From Euptelea pleiosperma (Eukaryota; Streptophyta; Magnoliopsida; Ranunculales; Eupteleaceae): a DNA stretch of 64,000 bases. The notes under the pieces are model-generated. The model was not told where the DNA came from and searched no databases. It saw only the letters and a list, made by a program, of their open reading frames with translations. Below are positions 1-10,094 of the stretch, in pieces. Made by a program: the position numbers and the translations under genes. Numbering within the stretch: position 1 is the first letter of the stretch; each line of letters opens with the position of its first letter. The stretch spans positions 914,829 to 978,828 of the forward strand of contig CM068540.1 in NCBI GenBank assembly GCA_035048495.1. The letters run 5' to 3'.

Positions 1-507
1 TGTTTGGTTAATTATTTGAATTGGGTTATATTGTATTTTGTGAATATTTAGCATTGAGGTAGTTTTGATTTTGCTCAAGCTACCTAGAAAATGATGGGTT
101 ATGACATTGAGTGACTAAACGCATTGTTTGGTTAATCATTTGAATTGAGTTTTGCTTGATTTTGTGTTTTTAGTTCATTTTAAAACGTAAATATGTTTTA
201 ATTCTGTTGGTTTTGTTAAAAATTGTGTGATTTGACTGATTGAGTGCATTGTCAAGTTATTATTTGAAATGGATTTCAATTAGGTTGTTCGGCATGTAAT
301 GCATTGTTTTGTACAAATGGATTTTTTTATTATACAACTAAATATCACCGTGACTACAAAGTATTGCATTTGAGCCATTGTTTTTCATTGCTTGATTTTC
401 TATTTTAAGTTTGTTTTTATTGGATTTGTAGGATTTGAGTGCCTTTTGGCACTCAATTTTTGCAAACGCTTTGTCGGGGAGTGTCGTGGGCACGGGTCAC
501 CCACTAG
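1..507 (+). mobile_element. Candidate Helitron 3' end (body upstream)
   Basis: The segment is AT-rich with no credible gene and a repeated phrase (gcattgtttggttaat, about 120 bp apart). At 435-456 there is a perfect 9-bp stem with a TTTT loop. At 488-503 a second short hairpin (TGGG...CCCA) lies directly before CTAG (504-507), which is followed by T. A hairpin just before CTRR and a following T is the usual Helitron 3' terminus. No 5' TC end or RepHel gene is in view, so this is an inference from the terminus alone. Confidence 0.35.
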
Positions 508-1066
508 TTTTTAAATGTTTTTAGATATAGTGGCTTTTGTGACCTGTCTTTGATTTCTTACACACTATAATGTCAATGAGGGTTCTTGTTGCAGTAAAGA
601 AGAATATGAGGGGAGGGGAGGCAAAGAAGAATATGATGTTGAAATTTGAAGATGACAGAGCATGTAATGAACTAAGGGGAGGAAAGAAGAGAATATTTGG
701 TGGCTCTTATACAGTTTCAAAGGTCTTTGGCCATTGGATATGTACATTGGGTTTAGGGTTGCTGCAAAAATGGTGTGCTTTGTCATTTAGGTGGAAAGCT
801 CAGTTTCATCTGGCTTATATCTTATGGATTGTTTTGTTCCTAATAAAAATTACCAATGGATCGTTCTACGAAGCACTCTAAATTTTATTTAACACTTGCA
901 GAAAGAAAGTGGTCATCGCATGGTTCTACCTATTCTAAGCATAAATTTTATAAATTGTGATATTTGAAGAATCTCTTTGGGAAGGAATGGAATTGCAGAG
1001 CTGAAACTGTGGTTGTTTATACTCAACCTAGGTTTGACGTTAACTATTATGTTTATACTTGATTAC

Positions 1067-1131
1067 CCACAAGAATTAAGAAGTGATGTCCTACCATCAA
1101 CTATTATGACGTCACTTCTTAATTCTTGTGG
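1067..1131. repeat. Inverted repeat, 24-bp arms
   Basis: Arms 1067-1090 and 1108-1131 are reverse complements with one mismatch, around a 17-nt loop. The arms read ccacaagaattaagaagtga and its complement. It could be a short foldback remnant. Confidence 0.75.
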
Positions 1132-1639
1132 CTGATCAGGTATTATTTTGTTTTGTTCATGTCTTCCATCCTGACATTCAGATTTCCTGGTGTGGTGCAT
1201 GGAATCAAGTTCTTTGAATCGGAGGTGGTAAAATGATTGTTATAGGCAGATTCGTTTTTCAATTAGAAGTTTGATTTTGGCTGACATTTAAAACCTTACG
1301 TTTATACTCATTTTCTAGCAACAAAAATTTATTCAAAGTAACATTCTTTCTCTCATGTGCCCCAAGAGGTTAAGTGAAACAAGAGAAAATGTTTGTGGGA
1401 GGGGCAATGCATTGAGAACTGCTCTTTATCTCTTACATTTCCATGCAATACATTTGGGGTGCCACTGGCCTTTGGAACATTCCAGAGAGTGGTCATGTTG
1501 ATATCTTCAACTACTTTTCATTTTTAAGAGAAGGGTCTAGTTATTTAAGGTTGTTCCCATCCACCAATTTTGTTGGGTGGTTAAAAGGGGTAAAATAACC
1601 AGGTTTCTAGAAGTTGAATAATGGTTCAGAAGTTGAAGA

Positions 1640-1765
1640 ATTATGGACCGTTGATTTTTACCGTATAACTTGAAAACCACATTTGATGAGGTTAGAAATT
1701 TTAGAATGGGTTGATTTTTTGTTGGGGTGATCTATATGATGAGGAGATCATCCTCACAAAAAATT
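1640..1765. repeat. Copy of the 'gatgaggagatcatcctcac' foldback family
   Basis: It contains the self-complementary core around 1736-1760 (gatgaggagatcatcctcac) preceded by 'gttagaaattttagaatggg'. The same arrangement recurs at 5165-5420 and several times in 62190-64000, which identifies a dispersed foldback/MITE family. Confidence 0.6.
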
Positions 1766-2192
1766 TAGCCACTGATTCATCTTCTATATGGGTACGCATT
1801 GTTTGGTTGTAAAAAATTGGACAATAGGATTGACAAATCACCCATGGATACCGACATATGCAATCAAAGGATTATGTCATTTTTCATTCTTTTCGTCAAC
1901 CACATCGTTTGTAATGCAAATTCTGATTTGGAAGCCTATGTTGAGAAATGCATTCATGTAGGGTGATTCTGTTTCTTTTCGCATCTCTTCTTCATTAATT
2001 TCTTGTTCTTTTTTTCCCTTCCAGTTATCCTTGGGCCTGGGAACTGTTATTTCTTTTGTTAATTTAATAAATATATGTTACTAATTAAATGAAATCGTAC
2101 AAGACTTAATTTAAGCTTAGTTTCACTTGCTTCACATTTCATTTAAGATTGAAGGTAAAAAAATGTGTTGTGTAAAATGTCTATTATCCTGT

Positions 2193-2412
2193 TAAGTTGG
2201 CTACTTTCTTATACTTGTTAAGAACAAGCTGAGTTACATACTATAAAAATGAGACTTATTTTTTAAAACCTACCAATAAATAAACACTCTTGTAAGTTGG
2301 CTAGTTTCTCATACCTGTTAGGAACAAACTGAGTTACATATTATAAAAATGAGATTTGTTTTAACAAAATCTTATCGATCGGATGATTTAAAACCTTTCA
2401 ATAAATAGACAC
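2193..2412. repeat. Diverged tandem duplication, about 100-bp unit
   Basis: Two adjacent copies share 'aagttggcta', 'aagctgagttacata/aaactgagttacata', 'ataaaaatgaga' and 'aataaatagacactctt'. The second copy has an extra 20 bp or so. No coding content. Confidence 0.65.
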
Positions 2413-2664
2413 TCTTACTGAGCACGATTAGAGTTATTAGGATCATTTGATTGATGTTAAAAGTACCCATGTTGAACCCTTGATATTCTATGGATGTGAA
2501 GCAAGGAAAATATGAAACAATATATATCAACATTGAACTCTTTCCCTACACAACATTGAACCTAAAAAAAGAAACATTATTAGTTCATTTATTTTTATGA
2601 TTTTATCGGAAATGCTAAGAGTACTGTTAATTTACTTTAACTTCATACAATAAGTCGATTATGT

Positions 2665-3068
2665 GGGATCCACATCCACCATATTAACAAAACCTTCACA
2701 TAATTCATCTACACCGACCTCAATAACAACTTTAATCGTCTTTTTCCTACTACTACTACTACTACCAGACTTTACCATATTACCATTTCTATTAGATGTC
2801 GATAAACTTGATTCCATCGGGGCCTTTGCAACATCTAGTCATTGAAAATCGCCACAATCATCTTAGCATTTGAAAAAAATTGGCCTAGACTATGTGCTTG
2901 TTTGGATGTAAAAAATTTTCGACGACCTCTACACCCGGACTTTGGACACGGAGAATCATTCCAAGGACAATCTTTTACCGAATGAGTTGACCCTCCACAA
3001 TCAAAGCAACACCATGTTAGCTTGATCCATATACATCTGCATCTAACCATCAGAACCCAATACATCTA
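2665..3068 (-). pseudogene. Decayed CCHC/GRF zinc-finger gene fragment
   Basis: On the minus strand a CCHC knuckle is readable (CFDC-x4-H-x4-C, about 3010-2970). It is followed by Pro/Cys-rich sequence with CPKSGCRGRRKFFTSK, which resembles the start of a GRF zinc finger. After a one-base frame change the expected continuation appears as FFKC-stop-DDCGDFQ-stop-LDVAKA. The second stop is TGA where TGG (Trp) would be expected in an FQWLD motif. A Ser/Lys-rich tail then runs to a stop near 2665. At least one frameshift and two stops make it non-functional. CCHC and GRF fingers bind nucleic acid in plant proteins. The parent gene cannot be named, and the fragment may have been moved by a transposon. 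Confidence 0.5.
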
Positions 3069-3069
3069 C

Positions 3070-3599
3070 CATGTTGGTATCTCAGAAATCTCTTTCCTGT
3101 ACTGTGCAGTTGCCTTGAGACTCAAAATTTACAATGTCCTGGACAATTACTGATATGGCAGGGAATCATCTGAAAGTCCAAGTAACAAAATGTGTTATAG
3201 CAAAATCTTTTGCCTGATACATTAATGTATGGATGTTTGAAGAATTGATGAATGATGAAGCCAAGTTTACCAAAAATAAAAGAATTGAAAATTTGAAACC
3301 ACTTACCATTTTTTTATCTTGCCCTCCAACAATTACAGATGTTAGTCAACAAAAAAACAACTACCAACGATGTTAATCTCTGTAATGGATCAAAAGATGA
3401 GGTTACTCTTGTGGTTAATGGGTTTGAAAAAGATGACAAGACTAAAGCCACCCTAGTGATATTTAACAATTAGATTTCTAACCGTGAGATTCGGGGTCTT
3501 TTTATGGATTGACTTTTAAACGTGAGATTCGAGCATATGATGGACCAAACATCCATACGGACAATCATCAGACATCCATTCACACTGAATAAATCTTTG
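3070..3599. other. Gene-free stretch with a partial MITE
   Basis: No gene is seen. From about 3535 there is a rearranged piece of the foldback family found at 5890-6217 (phrases 'ggaccaaacatccatacgg' and 'agtatgagccacgt'). Confidence 0.45.
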
Positions 3600-4390
3600 A
3601 TGATAGACCAAAGTATGAGCCACGTACGTGGTTGACTCTCAATTTATAAGTCACGTGGTATAGCCATTTTTTTAATGATGGGAGGTTTCGCATACATGTA
3701 CATGTTGCCACGCTATTACCGTCTTAAAATTTTGAAAATTCTGTAACCTTCAAAACCTTTTAGGGTTTCAGGGTGAATTCTCCAACCTTTAAAGGTTTTG
3801 AAGGTTTGAGGGTGAGTAGTCATTAATATATTGAATGATGGGAGGTGCCACGTACATGTACATGCTGGCACGCTATGATGAAATTTAGGAAATGTTGTAA
3901 CCTACAAAACCTTTGAAGGTTTGAAGGTGAGTAGTCACTTGTACATGTACATGAAGGTGTCACGTACATGTACATGTTGCCACGCTATGACTGCCTTGAA
4001 ATTTGGGAAATGTCACAACCTTCAAAACCTGTGAAAGTTTCAATGTGAATTATCTAACCTTCAAAGGTTTTGAAGGTTTGAGGGTGAGTAGTCACCTTAA
4101 AATTAGGGAAATGTTGTAACCTTCAAAACCTATGAAGGTTTCAGGGTGAATTTTCTAACCTTCAAAATCTTGAAGGTTACAACATTAGAGTATTCACTTC
4201 GTGCTCTTTTTGAATAATGGGAGGGTTCACCCACTCGTACATATACATGTTGCCACGTTATGACCGCATTTAAATTTGGGAAATGCTGTAACCTTCAAAA
4301 CCTTTGAAGGTTTTAGAGTGAATTCTCTAATCTTTAAAGGTTTAAAAGGTTTGAGGGTGTTTATATTTGAGGATGAGTAGTAACAAATCA
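3600..4390. repeat. Degenerate repeat array (acatgtacatg / aaccttcaaaacctttgaaggtt)
   Basis: About four irregular units recur near 3690, 3849, 3960 and 4235. Each combines the palindrome 'acatgtacatg', the phrase 'ttgccacgctatgac', and short palindromes built from 'aacctttgaaggtttgag' and 'ggtgagtagtcac'. Units vary from about 110 to 270 bp. No coding potential. The function and family are not recognised. Confidence 0.6.
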
Positions 4391-4914
4391 TTACAAGCTT
4401 TTGAAATCTCTATTTTCAATTTATCTATCTTTAAGTCAAAAGGTAGTACAAGTTTGTAAATCATGTGAAGGTCTTCAAATACACCAGTAGGCCCCAATGG
4501 CTGCATGTTCAAGTAATTCGGTTAATCAACTATCGGATTCAATGATGGACACAATATCAAATTGGAGTTCGTGCATCATTCGACCATATCAAGTTCTGGC
4601 TAAAGGAAAGTTCATTGTGAAGTGGGCAAAACACTTCGTTGATTTAATACCCCGAGCTTTCGTTCTAGGGTAATATGATAATTTCACATAAAAAATTTAA
4701 ACTTCTGTTATTATATTTATTTTAGATATCATGTATGAACATGTGTATCAATTTTGGTTATTCTGACTTCAAAAATTAGAGTTTATAGGACCCGCAAGAG
4801 TAAACTAAAACTCTTCTAACCATATGGCGTTCCAATTTACATATCGCCATACAGTTTGGCGGTTTGTAATTGAATACGCCATACGGTTAGGTGTTTCCTT
4901 TTGGTATACGTCAA

Positions 4915-5020
4915 AAAAAAATTCTTCCTGCGATCTCCTCCGTCTCCTTCTTTGCCCACCTTCCCCGTCGACTCCGGTGGTTTTCGCTTCCCGAAGAAAC
5001 TCTTCCCCCCCCTTCAGGTA
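4915..5020 (+). other. C-rich exon-like segment inside the MULE
   Basis: A block rich in C and T (cgatctcctccgtctccttc and onward) ends in 'ttcag|gtaagcc', a textbook 5' splice donor, within very AT-rich surroundings. It reads Pro/Ser-rich in one + frame, opposite to the transposase. It could be a 5'-UTR or exon captured from a host gene, or the element's own leader for a second gene. No homologue is recognised. Confidence 0.3.
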
Positions 5021-5164
5021 AGCCTCAAATCTTTTTTCTCACTTTCTTTGTTTAACAGTAAATTTTTTTTTACTGTTAACATTTTTTTTTTTTACTTTTA
5101 ACGGTTAACTTTTTTTTTTTACTTTTAACTTTAACCCACATTTTTTTTTACTCTTAACTTGAAC

Positions 5165-5420
5165 CCACATTTGATGGGGTTAAAAATTTTGGAATGGAAT
5201 CATTTTTGGTGAGGATGGTCTTTACGGTGAGGAGATCACCTTCAGAAGAATTCAAGTCATTCTGAGATCCGTAGAATGGTTTACAAGTTGAAGAATCCGT
5301 GGACCGTCTATTTGTTTACCGTGTTAATTTGAAAACCCATAGTTGATGTTGTTAGAAATTTCAGAATAGGCTGATTTTTTGTAGGGGTAATCACCAGTTG
5401 GTTACACCAAAATTGTGTGT
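5165..5420. repeat. Two diverged copies of the 'gaggagatcaccttc' foldback family
   Basis: Phrases 'gttaaaaattttggaatggaat', 'tgaggatggtc' and 'gtgaggagatcacct' at 5175-5245, and 'gttagaaatttcagaatagg' near 5350, match the family at 1640-1765 and 62190-64000. Confidence 0.55.
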
Positions 5421-5489
5421 GAAATTGTGAACTTTTTTTGGTCGTGATGTAACAAGGTATACCTAGGATCTTTTCATTTGCTGAAGTGA

Positions 5490-5795
5490 CATTTTTGGTA
5501 GTCACCACTGCCATCTGGGCGCACTGACCGCATGGATGTTTATCCCACCCCTTAATAGACATTCATACAAAAAATCAGCTTGTTTAATGATTTTTAGCCG
5601 TTGGTTTTAGTACTCAAAAAATGGTTGCATTTAACGGCTATAAGAGTGCCTCAAAAAGTGCTAAAGTGTTAAAATCTAATGGTTATTGATTATCAATCAA
5701 GGTGATTTATGGTCTGTATATCCACCAAGGGGTGGGATAAACATCCATGCGGTCAGTGAACCCAGATGGCAGTGGTGACTACCAATAATGCTGCT
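5490..5795. mobile_element. Foldback MITE, about 300 bp
   Basis: The left arm (from about 5497, 'ggtagtcaccactgccatct') and the right arm (to about 5785, 'agatggcagtggtgactacc') are inverted copies extending more than 70 bp through 'gaccgcatggatgtttatcc'. Internal phrases such as 'atttttagccgttgg' are shared with the other foldback MITEs. Non-coding. Confidence 0.75.
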
Positions 5796-5889
5796 TCCGC
5801 ATATGAAACAATTTAGGCATACCGTGTTACATCTTTTTCCAATTTTTTTTAGGCTCAGGCTCTACTTACTGCCCTAAAATGATAGGCTC

Positions 5890-6217
5890 CAGTTACAGGA
5901 CACAATATGAGCCACGTGGCACACTCTTAGAGGACTCTCACTGTATGGATGTTTGGTCAATCCCTAAGTGAACCTACAAATCGAAAATCAGACTGATTAG
6001 TGATTTATAGGCGTTGGATTGGACTTGTTTTCATGGGCTGATCTCAACTGTGGGAATTTGAGTAGTATTTGAGGTACAAAAATGCAACACTTATAAATCA
6101 CTAATCAGGTTGATTTTTGGTTTTGTAGGTCCACCATGAGATAGGACAAAAATCTGTACATTCATTGTCGTGTAACAGTGTGCCACGTGGCTTATATTGT
6201 GTCCCTGTCATTTTATC
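5890..6217. mobile_element. Foldback MITE with a G-box in each arm
   Basis: The arms start 'ggacacaatatgagccacgt' (5898) and end with 'ccacgtggcttatattgtgt' (near 6202). Each arm carries the perfect G-box palindrome CACGTG (5913-5918; about 6184-6189). The arms continue through 'tggatgtttgg...cctacaaatcg' and its inverted counterpart. Same family as 40281-40660, 45735-46045, 49340-49690 and 58290-58610. Confidence 0.75.
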
Positions 6218-6279
6218 TATTTTAACAGTGTACCTTTCATCGTAGTCATCTCTTTTATAGAAAATGTTTTTTTCTCCAA

Positions 6280-8485
6280 ATGATGCTTTATTCTCAAATT
6301 AGATTTGTACAAGTTGATCAATTATGTCCAATACCACCACAACGACTACAATGTAATGGTCGTACTTCTCGAATATCGGTGTTTCGTCGATTTACCTTAG
6401 GACGACGTCAAGTCAATAGTGGTAATATTTGAATTGAACTCTCAAAAGAATTTTGTAATTGATATGGGCTTGGGATTCCTTTCTATACAAGTTGCATAAA
6501 CTTGTTGGTACCTTTCAACTGACGGTTCAGGAGGACAAAATCGATAAACATCCCATCTTTGGTATCTAATTGCAGCTATAACATGTGGACATGGAATCAA
6601 AGTATCCTACCATTCTCCACATGTACAAGTCCTGTTATCTATGTCAATCACTTCATCTCTTAATTTTTCATGATCTTTAATCTCAAATTTTATGTTATCA
6701 ATAGCCAAAATGGTCATAGTTCTTAATTTTTTTTTATTCTGCTATCAATTTCTTTATTAGTAGTTGGGACGAGTTGTGTTGTCCATTTTTTGCTTCTCTT
6801 CATTCTTTTTTTCATACATTTTATTATTTTATACCTAATTCAATCTAATAATTCTGTTATTGGTTTGGAACACACTTTCTTAATCCATGCATTAAAGAAT
6901 TCTGCAAAATTAGATATTAATATCTTATGTCTTGGAATAGGAGAATGAGTTGTCGCCCAATAACTTAAGTTGTGTGACTGTTGATTACCATTAACAATTC
7001 ATTCAAAAAATTTTAAATTCTTATTTTTAATGGTTTGTAAAATATTTTCACAATCTATTAAATTATATGCTTTAGCTGCTCTTATTAATAACTTATAAAA
7101 CATTAGTTCTTTATATCGTTTTTTTAAATTTTGTTCAAAATGTCTTATATAGAAAAAATGGTAATGTGAAGAAAAATGATGAGCAACAGCCTATATAAGT
7201 CATTTTTGTCTATCAGAAATAAAAGATAGTTGACAATCCACTTGTCTAATAGCTATTTCAAAACAATTTAAAAACCAATCCCAAGTATGTTTATTTTCAG
7301 CCTCAACTACTGTATATGTCAATAAAAAAATACCACCATCAGGATCAACAGTAGTCGCTGCAAGTAAGATACCTTGATATTTTTCATTTAAAATGTATCA
7401 TCTAATCTCACAATAAGTTTGCATCTATTTTTAAATCCATTAATACTTGTTTTAAAACAAATAAAAATTCGTTTAAAATTTTTATTTTGGTTATTTTTAA
7501 GAAAACAAAAATTGCTAGGATTTGTTTCTAAAATGGTATGACAGTAATGATCTATACTCCTATAAGCCTCTATTATACAACCATGAATGTCTTCTAATGC
7601 TTTCTCTCGAGCTTTCAAAGCTTTGTTATACGAGACTTCTACCACATATTCACGTTTCATGTCATTTATAATTTCTATTAGATTATAAAATTGGTTATCA
7701 GCTAAACGACCTTTAATTTTTTCTTTTATCCAATTAACAGTTGCTTGAGGATGATCGACTAAATCACTCCTTCCTAAGCATGTGTGGCTAGTTATTGTTA
7801 AAAGTTATAATGCTAAACATGTCACCATTGGCCATTTTTTTAGCATATACACGCCATGGCCAATTTGGATCATCACATATAACTATAACTTTTTCTTTAT
7901 TATTTATCATATATTTTACTGTAAAATTATCTTTTACTGCTAAATTTAAAATTGAAAGCCTAAATTGAATTACATTATCATAAACTTTACCAATATATAT
8001 AGCATTCACATTAACATTTGTTGGTGATGAGCAATATTAATAGGCTTGCGGATCATCATCTGTGTCTTCTTCTTCATCATCAACAAGATTTTTATTTTTA
8101 TTTTTATTTTCATCATCTACAATCGAATTGTGGTCACCGGTTCGAAATTGATTTGATGAGTTAGGCTCACCTTGAACACTTATGTGACCATAATTCGATT
8201 GATTTTTAAAAATAATATTTTTAAGTGGTATTGGACAAACATAAAAAATTATATATGGAGAAGTTAAATTAATGTCAAATATATGTTGTAAAGATTGATT
8301 GTTAACAATGTCAATCATATGTTTTTCTAAACCAAATGTAATAACTAACTGCAGGATAAAATTTTGCTGAATTTTACATTGCATAGCAACTTTATCTCGA
8401 AATTCCGACAATGTGATCCCCGGCGACTTAAATAACATCCGCTCAAATCTATCAACATATGTTTTCCCTTGTAGTTGGCTTCCAT
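6280..8485 (-). pseudogene. MULE transposase pseudogene
   Basis: Read on the minus strand in order: an N-terminal region from a possible ATG at 8485; an acidic Asp/Glu/Lys tract ending at an in-frame stop (8037); a MuDR-type DNA-binding segment (7788-8009, with the DDPNWPWRVYAKK motif) in the same frame; then, after a frame change, the segment leading to the catalytic domain (7388-7660, with FKRIFICFKTSINGFKNRCK). Degraded catalytic sequence with GILLAAT and the block DGGIFLLTYTVVEAENKHTW follows downstream. Near 6660-6560 a SWIM-type zinc finger is recognisable (CTCGEW ... CPHVIAA). A CxxC-type knuckle follows near 6340. The MULE transposase acts in the nucleus on the element's ends. Several stops and shifts show that this copy is dead. 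Confidence 0.75.
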
Positions 8486-8499
8486 ATCAACAAATAATC

Positions 8500-8748
8500 G
8501 CTTTTGCCGTTATTTCTAATTTTGAAAAAATAAAAAATTGTAGCTAGTGAATTGTGCAAAATATGAGAGAATTAGAAGAGATTGAGTATAAGAGAATTGG
8601 AGAGAACAATTGAGAGTTGGAGAGATTGAAAGAGAACAATTGAGTTGGAGAGGAGTAGGAGTGAATTTAAATTCGGCCTTCCAACGGATACATTCCCTTC
8701 AACGGATACATTTTCAACGTTAGAAAAACGATCGAAATTAGCTGTCGG
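8500..8748. other. MULE subterminal region without a gene
   Basis: It contains 'agagaattggagagaacaattgag' type direct repeats (8570-8660) and 'caacggatacatt' twice (8694-8715). It lies upstream of the transposase and may include its promoter. No motif is decisive. Confidence 0.35.
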
Positions 8749-9019
8749 ATGTCGAATAGTTTGGTGAGGATTATTAATTATCGCCGAACCGTTCGGCGTC
8801 AGTTATAAACCGTCGCCGAATGGTTTAGCGTATGTTATTAAAAATTGCCAAACTGTATGACGATATTTAGTAGAATACGCTGAATGGTTTGGCGAGTTTT
8901 ATTAACTGACGCCGAACAGTTCGGTGATAGTTAATAACCCTCGCCGTACAGTATGACGAATGGCGAGGGCAAAATTGTCATTTTCTTTCTTTCGTGAAGA
9001 TACGCCAACCAGTTCGGCG
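8749..9019. repeat. 32-bp tandem array with a palindromic core (MULE end)
   Basis: An 18-bp imperfect palindrome of the form 'cgccgaacNgttcggcg' recurs at about 8749, 8781, 8813, 8845, 8877, 8909 and 8941, which is exactly every 32 bp. A final copy lies at 9002-9019. Spacers are AT-rich (ttattaa-like). Individual copies have drifted (for example 'cgctgaatggtttggcg' and 'tgccaaactgtatgacg') but keep the dyad symmetry. Such arrays at MULE ends are candidate transposase-binding sites. Confidence 0.85.
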
Positions 9020-9390
9020 TCCTAGGTTTGTTTTGACAAAATTTTTAAAAATACGGTTCTTTTTGAAAAATACCATTAAACTTAAGTTCCTTTCGAAAGT
9101 TTTCCGAAAAAATAAACATATGATAGTATTTATAGTCTTTATCAATAATTTATTAAAATATGATACATATAAAATTGTACAAAAATAACTTTTTGACTCA
9201 CTACATGGCAAATTAACTTTTTGACTTATTAGTTAATGTTTTACCAAACAAAATTTTGCCTCCATATTGCAAACTTTCAATTCATCAACTTAATTTAGAA
9301 TCAACTTTTTTGCTTCCACTCATTTGCCACACGGGCTCTAAATAGGAGCTTGAGTTTGACCTCTCCTTGGGACTTCAAAGTTTGAAGTCC
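9020..9390. other. Gene-free AT-rich stretch
   Basis: No gene or recognised repeat. The short open frames on both strands at 8978-9211 are low-complexity Phe/Lys runs without a known domain. Confidence 0.5.
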
Positions 9391-9650
9391 CCTCCCAAAG
9401 TCCAACGTGGATTACTCTTTAGGGCCCACTAACCTTATGGATGTGTGGTCCACCTCTTGATCATTTTAATATCGTGATTTTTCGTTGTTGGATTTGAGCA
9501 TTTATTTATTTTTAGATGCTAAAATATAAACGTTAGAAATCATGGATAAAGCTGATTTTTGGCACGTAGGTAGGTCCACCAAGAAATGGAACACACACCA
9601 AAGGGTCAGTGGGCCATTAAGGATCCTCCACGTGGCGTTTTTGGGAGGGG
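9391..9650. mobile_element. Foldback MITE in the SERRATE upstream region
   Basis: The left arm 'cctcccaaagtccaacgtgg' (9391) pairs with the right arm 'ccacgtggcgtttttgggag' (to 9650). Pairing continues through 'gggcccactaacc' and 'gtcagtgggcc'. Central phrases 'gttggatttgagca' and 'gctgatttttggcacgtagg' match the foldback family found elsewhere in the window. The right arm holds an intact G-box (CACGTG, 9629-9634). The left arm has lost it. Confidence 0.7.
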
Positions 9651-10094
9651 GAGATAGCAAATATTTTCCCGGGTAAATGGTAATGACCCGAAGCTGAAGG
9701 ACGTCAATGCTGCACGTGTATGGTAGGAGGCCAAAATTTTAGGTTGTTTTCTGCTATTTTAAAAATACGAGGGACCTTTATAATATTTTCTTAAAAATAA
9801 AGGTTTTTTTTTTTTATATTTTCTTACAAAGGGACCGTTCTGATACTTTCATGGCCAATAATATCCCAAAGTATAAGATTGGAAAAAAAAAAAAAAATAA
9901 TGATTTTAAGCAGTTGGAAATACGGGAAGACAGGAAGAGGCCATTTTATCAAAACTTCTAGGGTTTTGTTTCGTTGGAAGCAGCAGCAGAGACTCCCTCC
10001 TCCTCCTATCGAAATCAGTTTCCCTCTCTAGGTTATCTAAGGTCTTCTTATTCGTCTTCTCCTTGTCCTGGTTTTGATTCTTCTCGTTTCATTC
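9651..10094 (+). promoter_or_regulatory. SE: SERRATE proximal promoter and 5' UTR
   Basis: This is the 444 bp directly before the SERRATE start codon. It contains 'ctagggttt' at 9958-9966, the reverse complement of the telo-box core AAACCCTA(G), common near transcription starts of plant housekeeping and RNA-metabolism genes. The following 130 bp (gcagcagcagagactccctc and onward) are CT-rich like a plant 5' UTR. No clear TATA box at a fitting distance was found. The transcription start probably lies near 9930-9970, by inference. Confidence 0.5.

Larger units (their letters stand above)
508..2192. other. Gene-free AT-rich intergenic stretch
   Basis: No coding region is supported. The open frame at 570-881 has no recognisable domain and lies in low-complexity A/G-rich sequence. 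Two repeats inside (1067-1131 and 1640-1765) are listed separately. Confidence 0.5.
4820..9020 (-). mobile_element. Mutator-like element (MULE), degenerate
   Basis: A decayed MULE transposase (6280-8485, minus strand) is bracketed by ends rich in a shared palindromic motif. The left end (about 4824-4890) has 'atcgccatacagtttggcg' and 'tacgccatacggttaggtg'. The right end (8749-9019) has a regular array of 'cgccgaacNgttcggcg'. Motif-rich terminal inverted regions around an MULE gene are what the family predicts. The exact ends and a 9-bp target duplication could not be fixed, so the boundaries are approximate. Two foldback MITEs (5490-5795 and 5890-6217) sit between the left end and the gene and look like later insertions. 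Confidence 0.6.

Noticed and set aside
570..881. Open frame of 103 codons on the + strand
   Set aside because: Composition is skewed by A/G-rich repeats, with no domain, no codon bias and no splice context.
10074..10094. Upstream in-frame ATG for SERRATE (MILLVSF)
   Set aside because: Known SE proteins start MADV/MAEV; the extra hydrophobic residues have no counterpart and look like 5' UTR.
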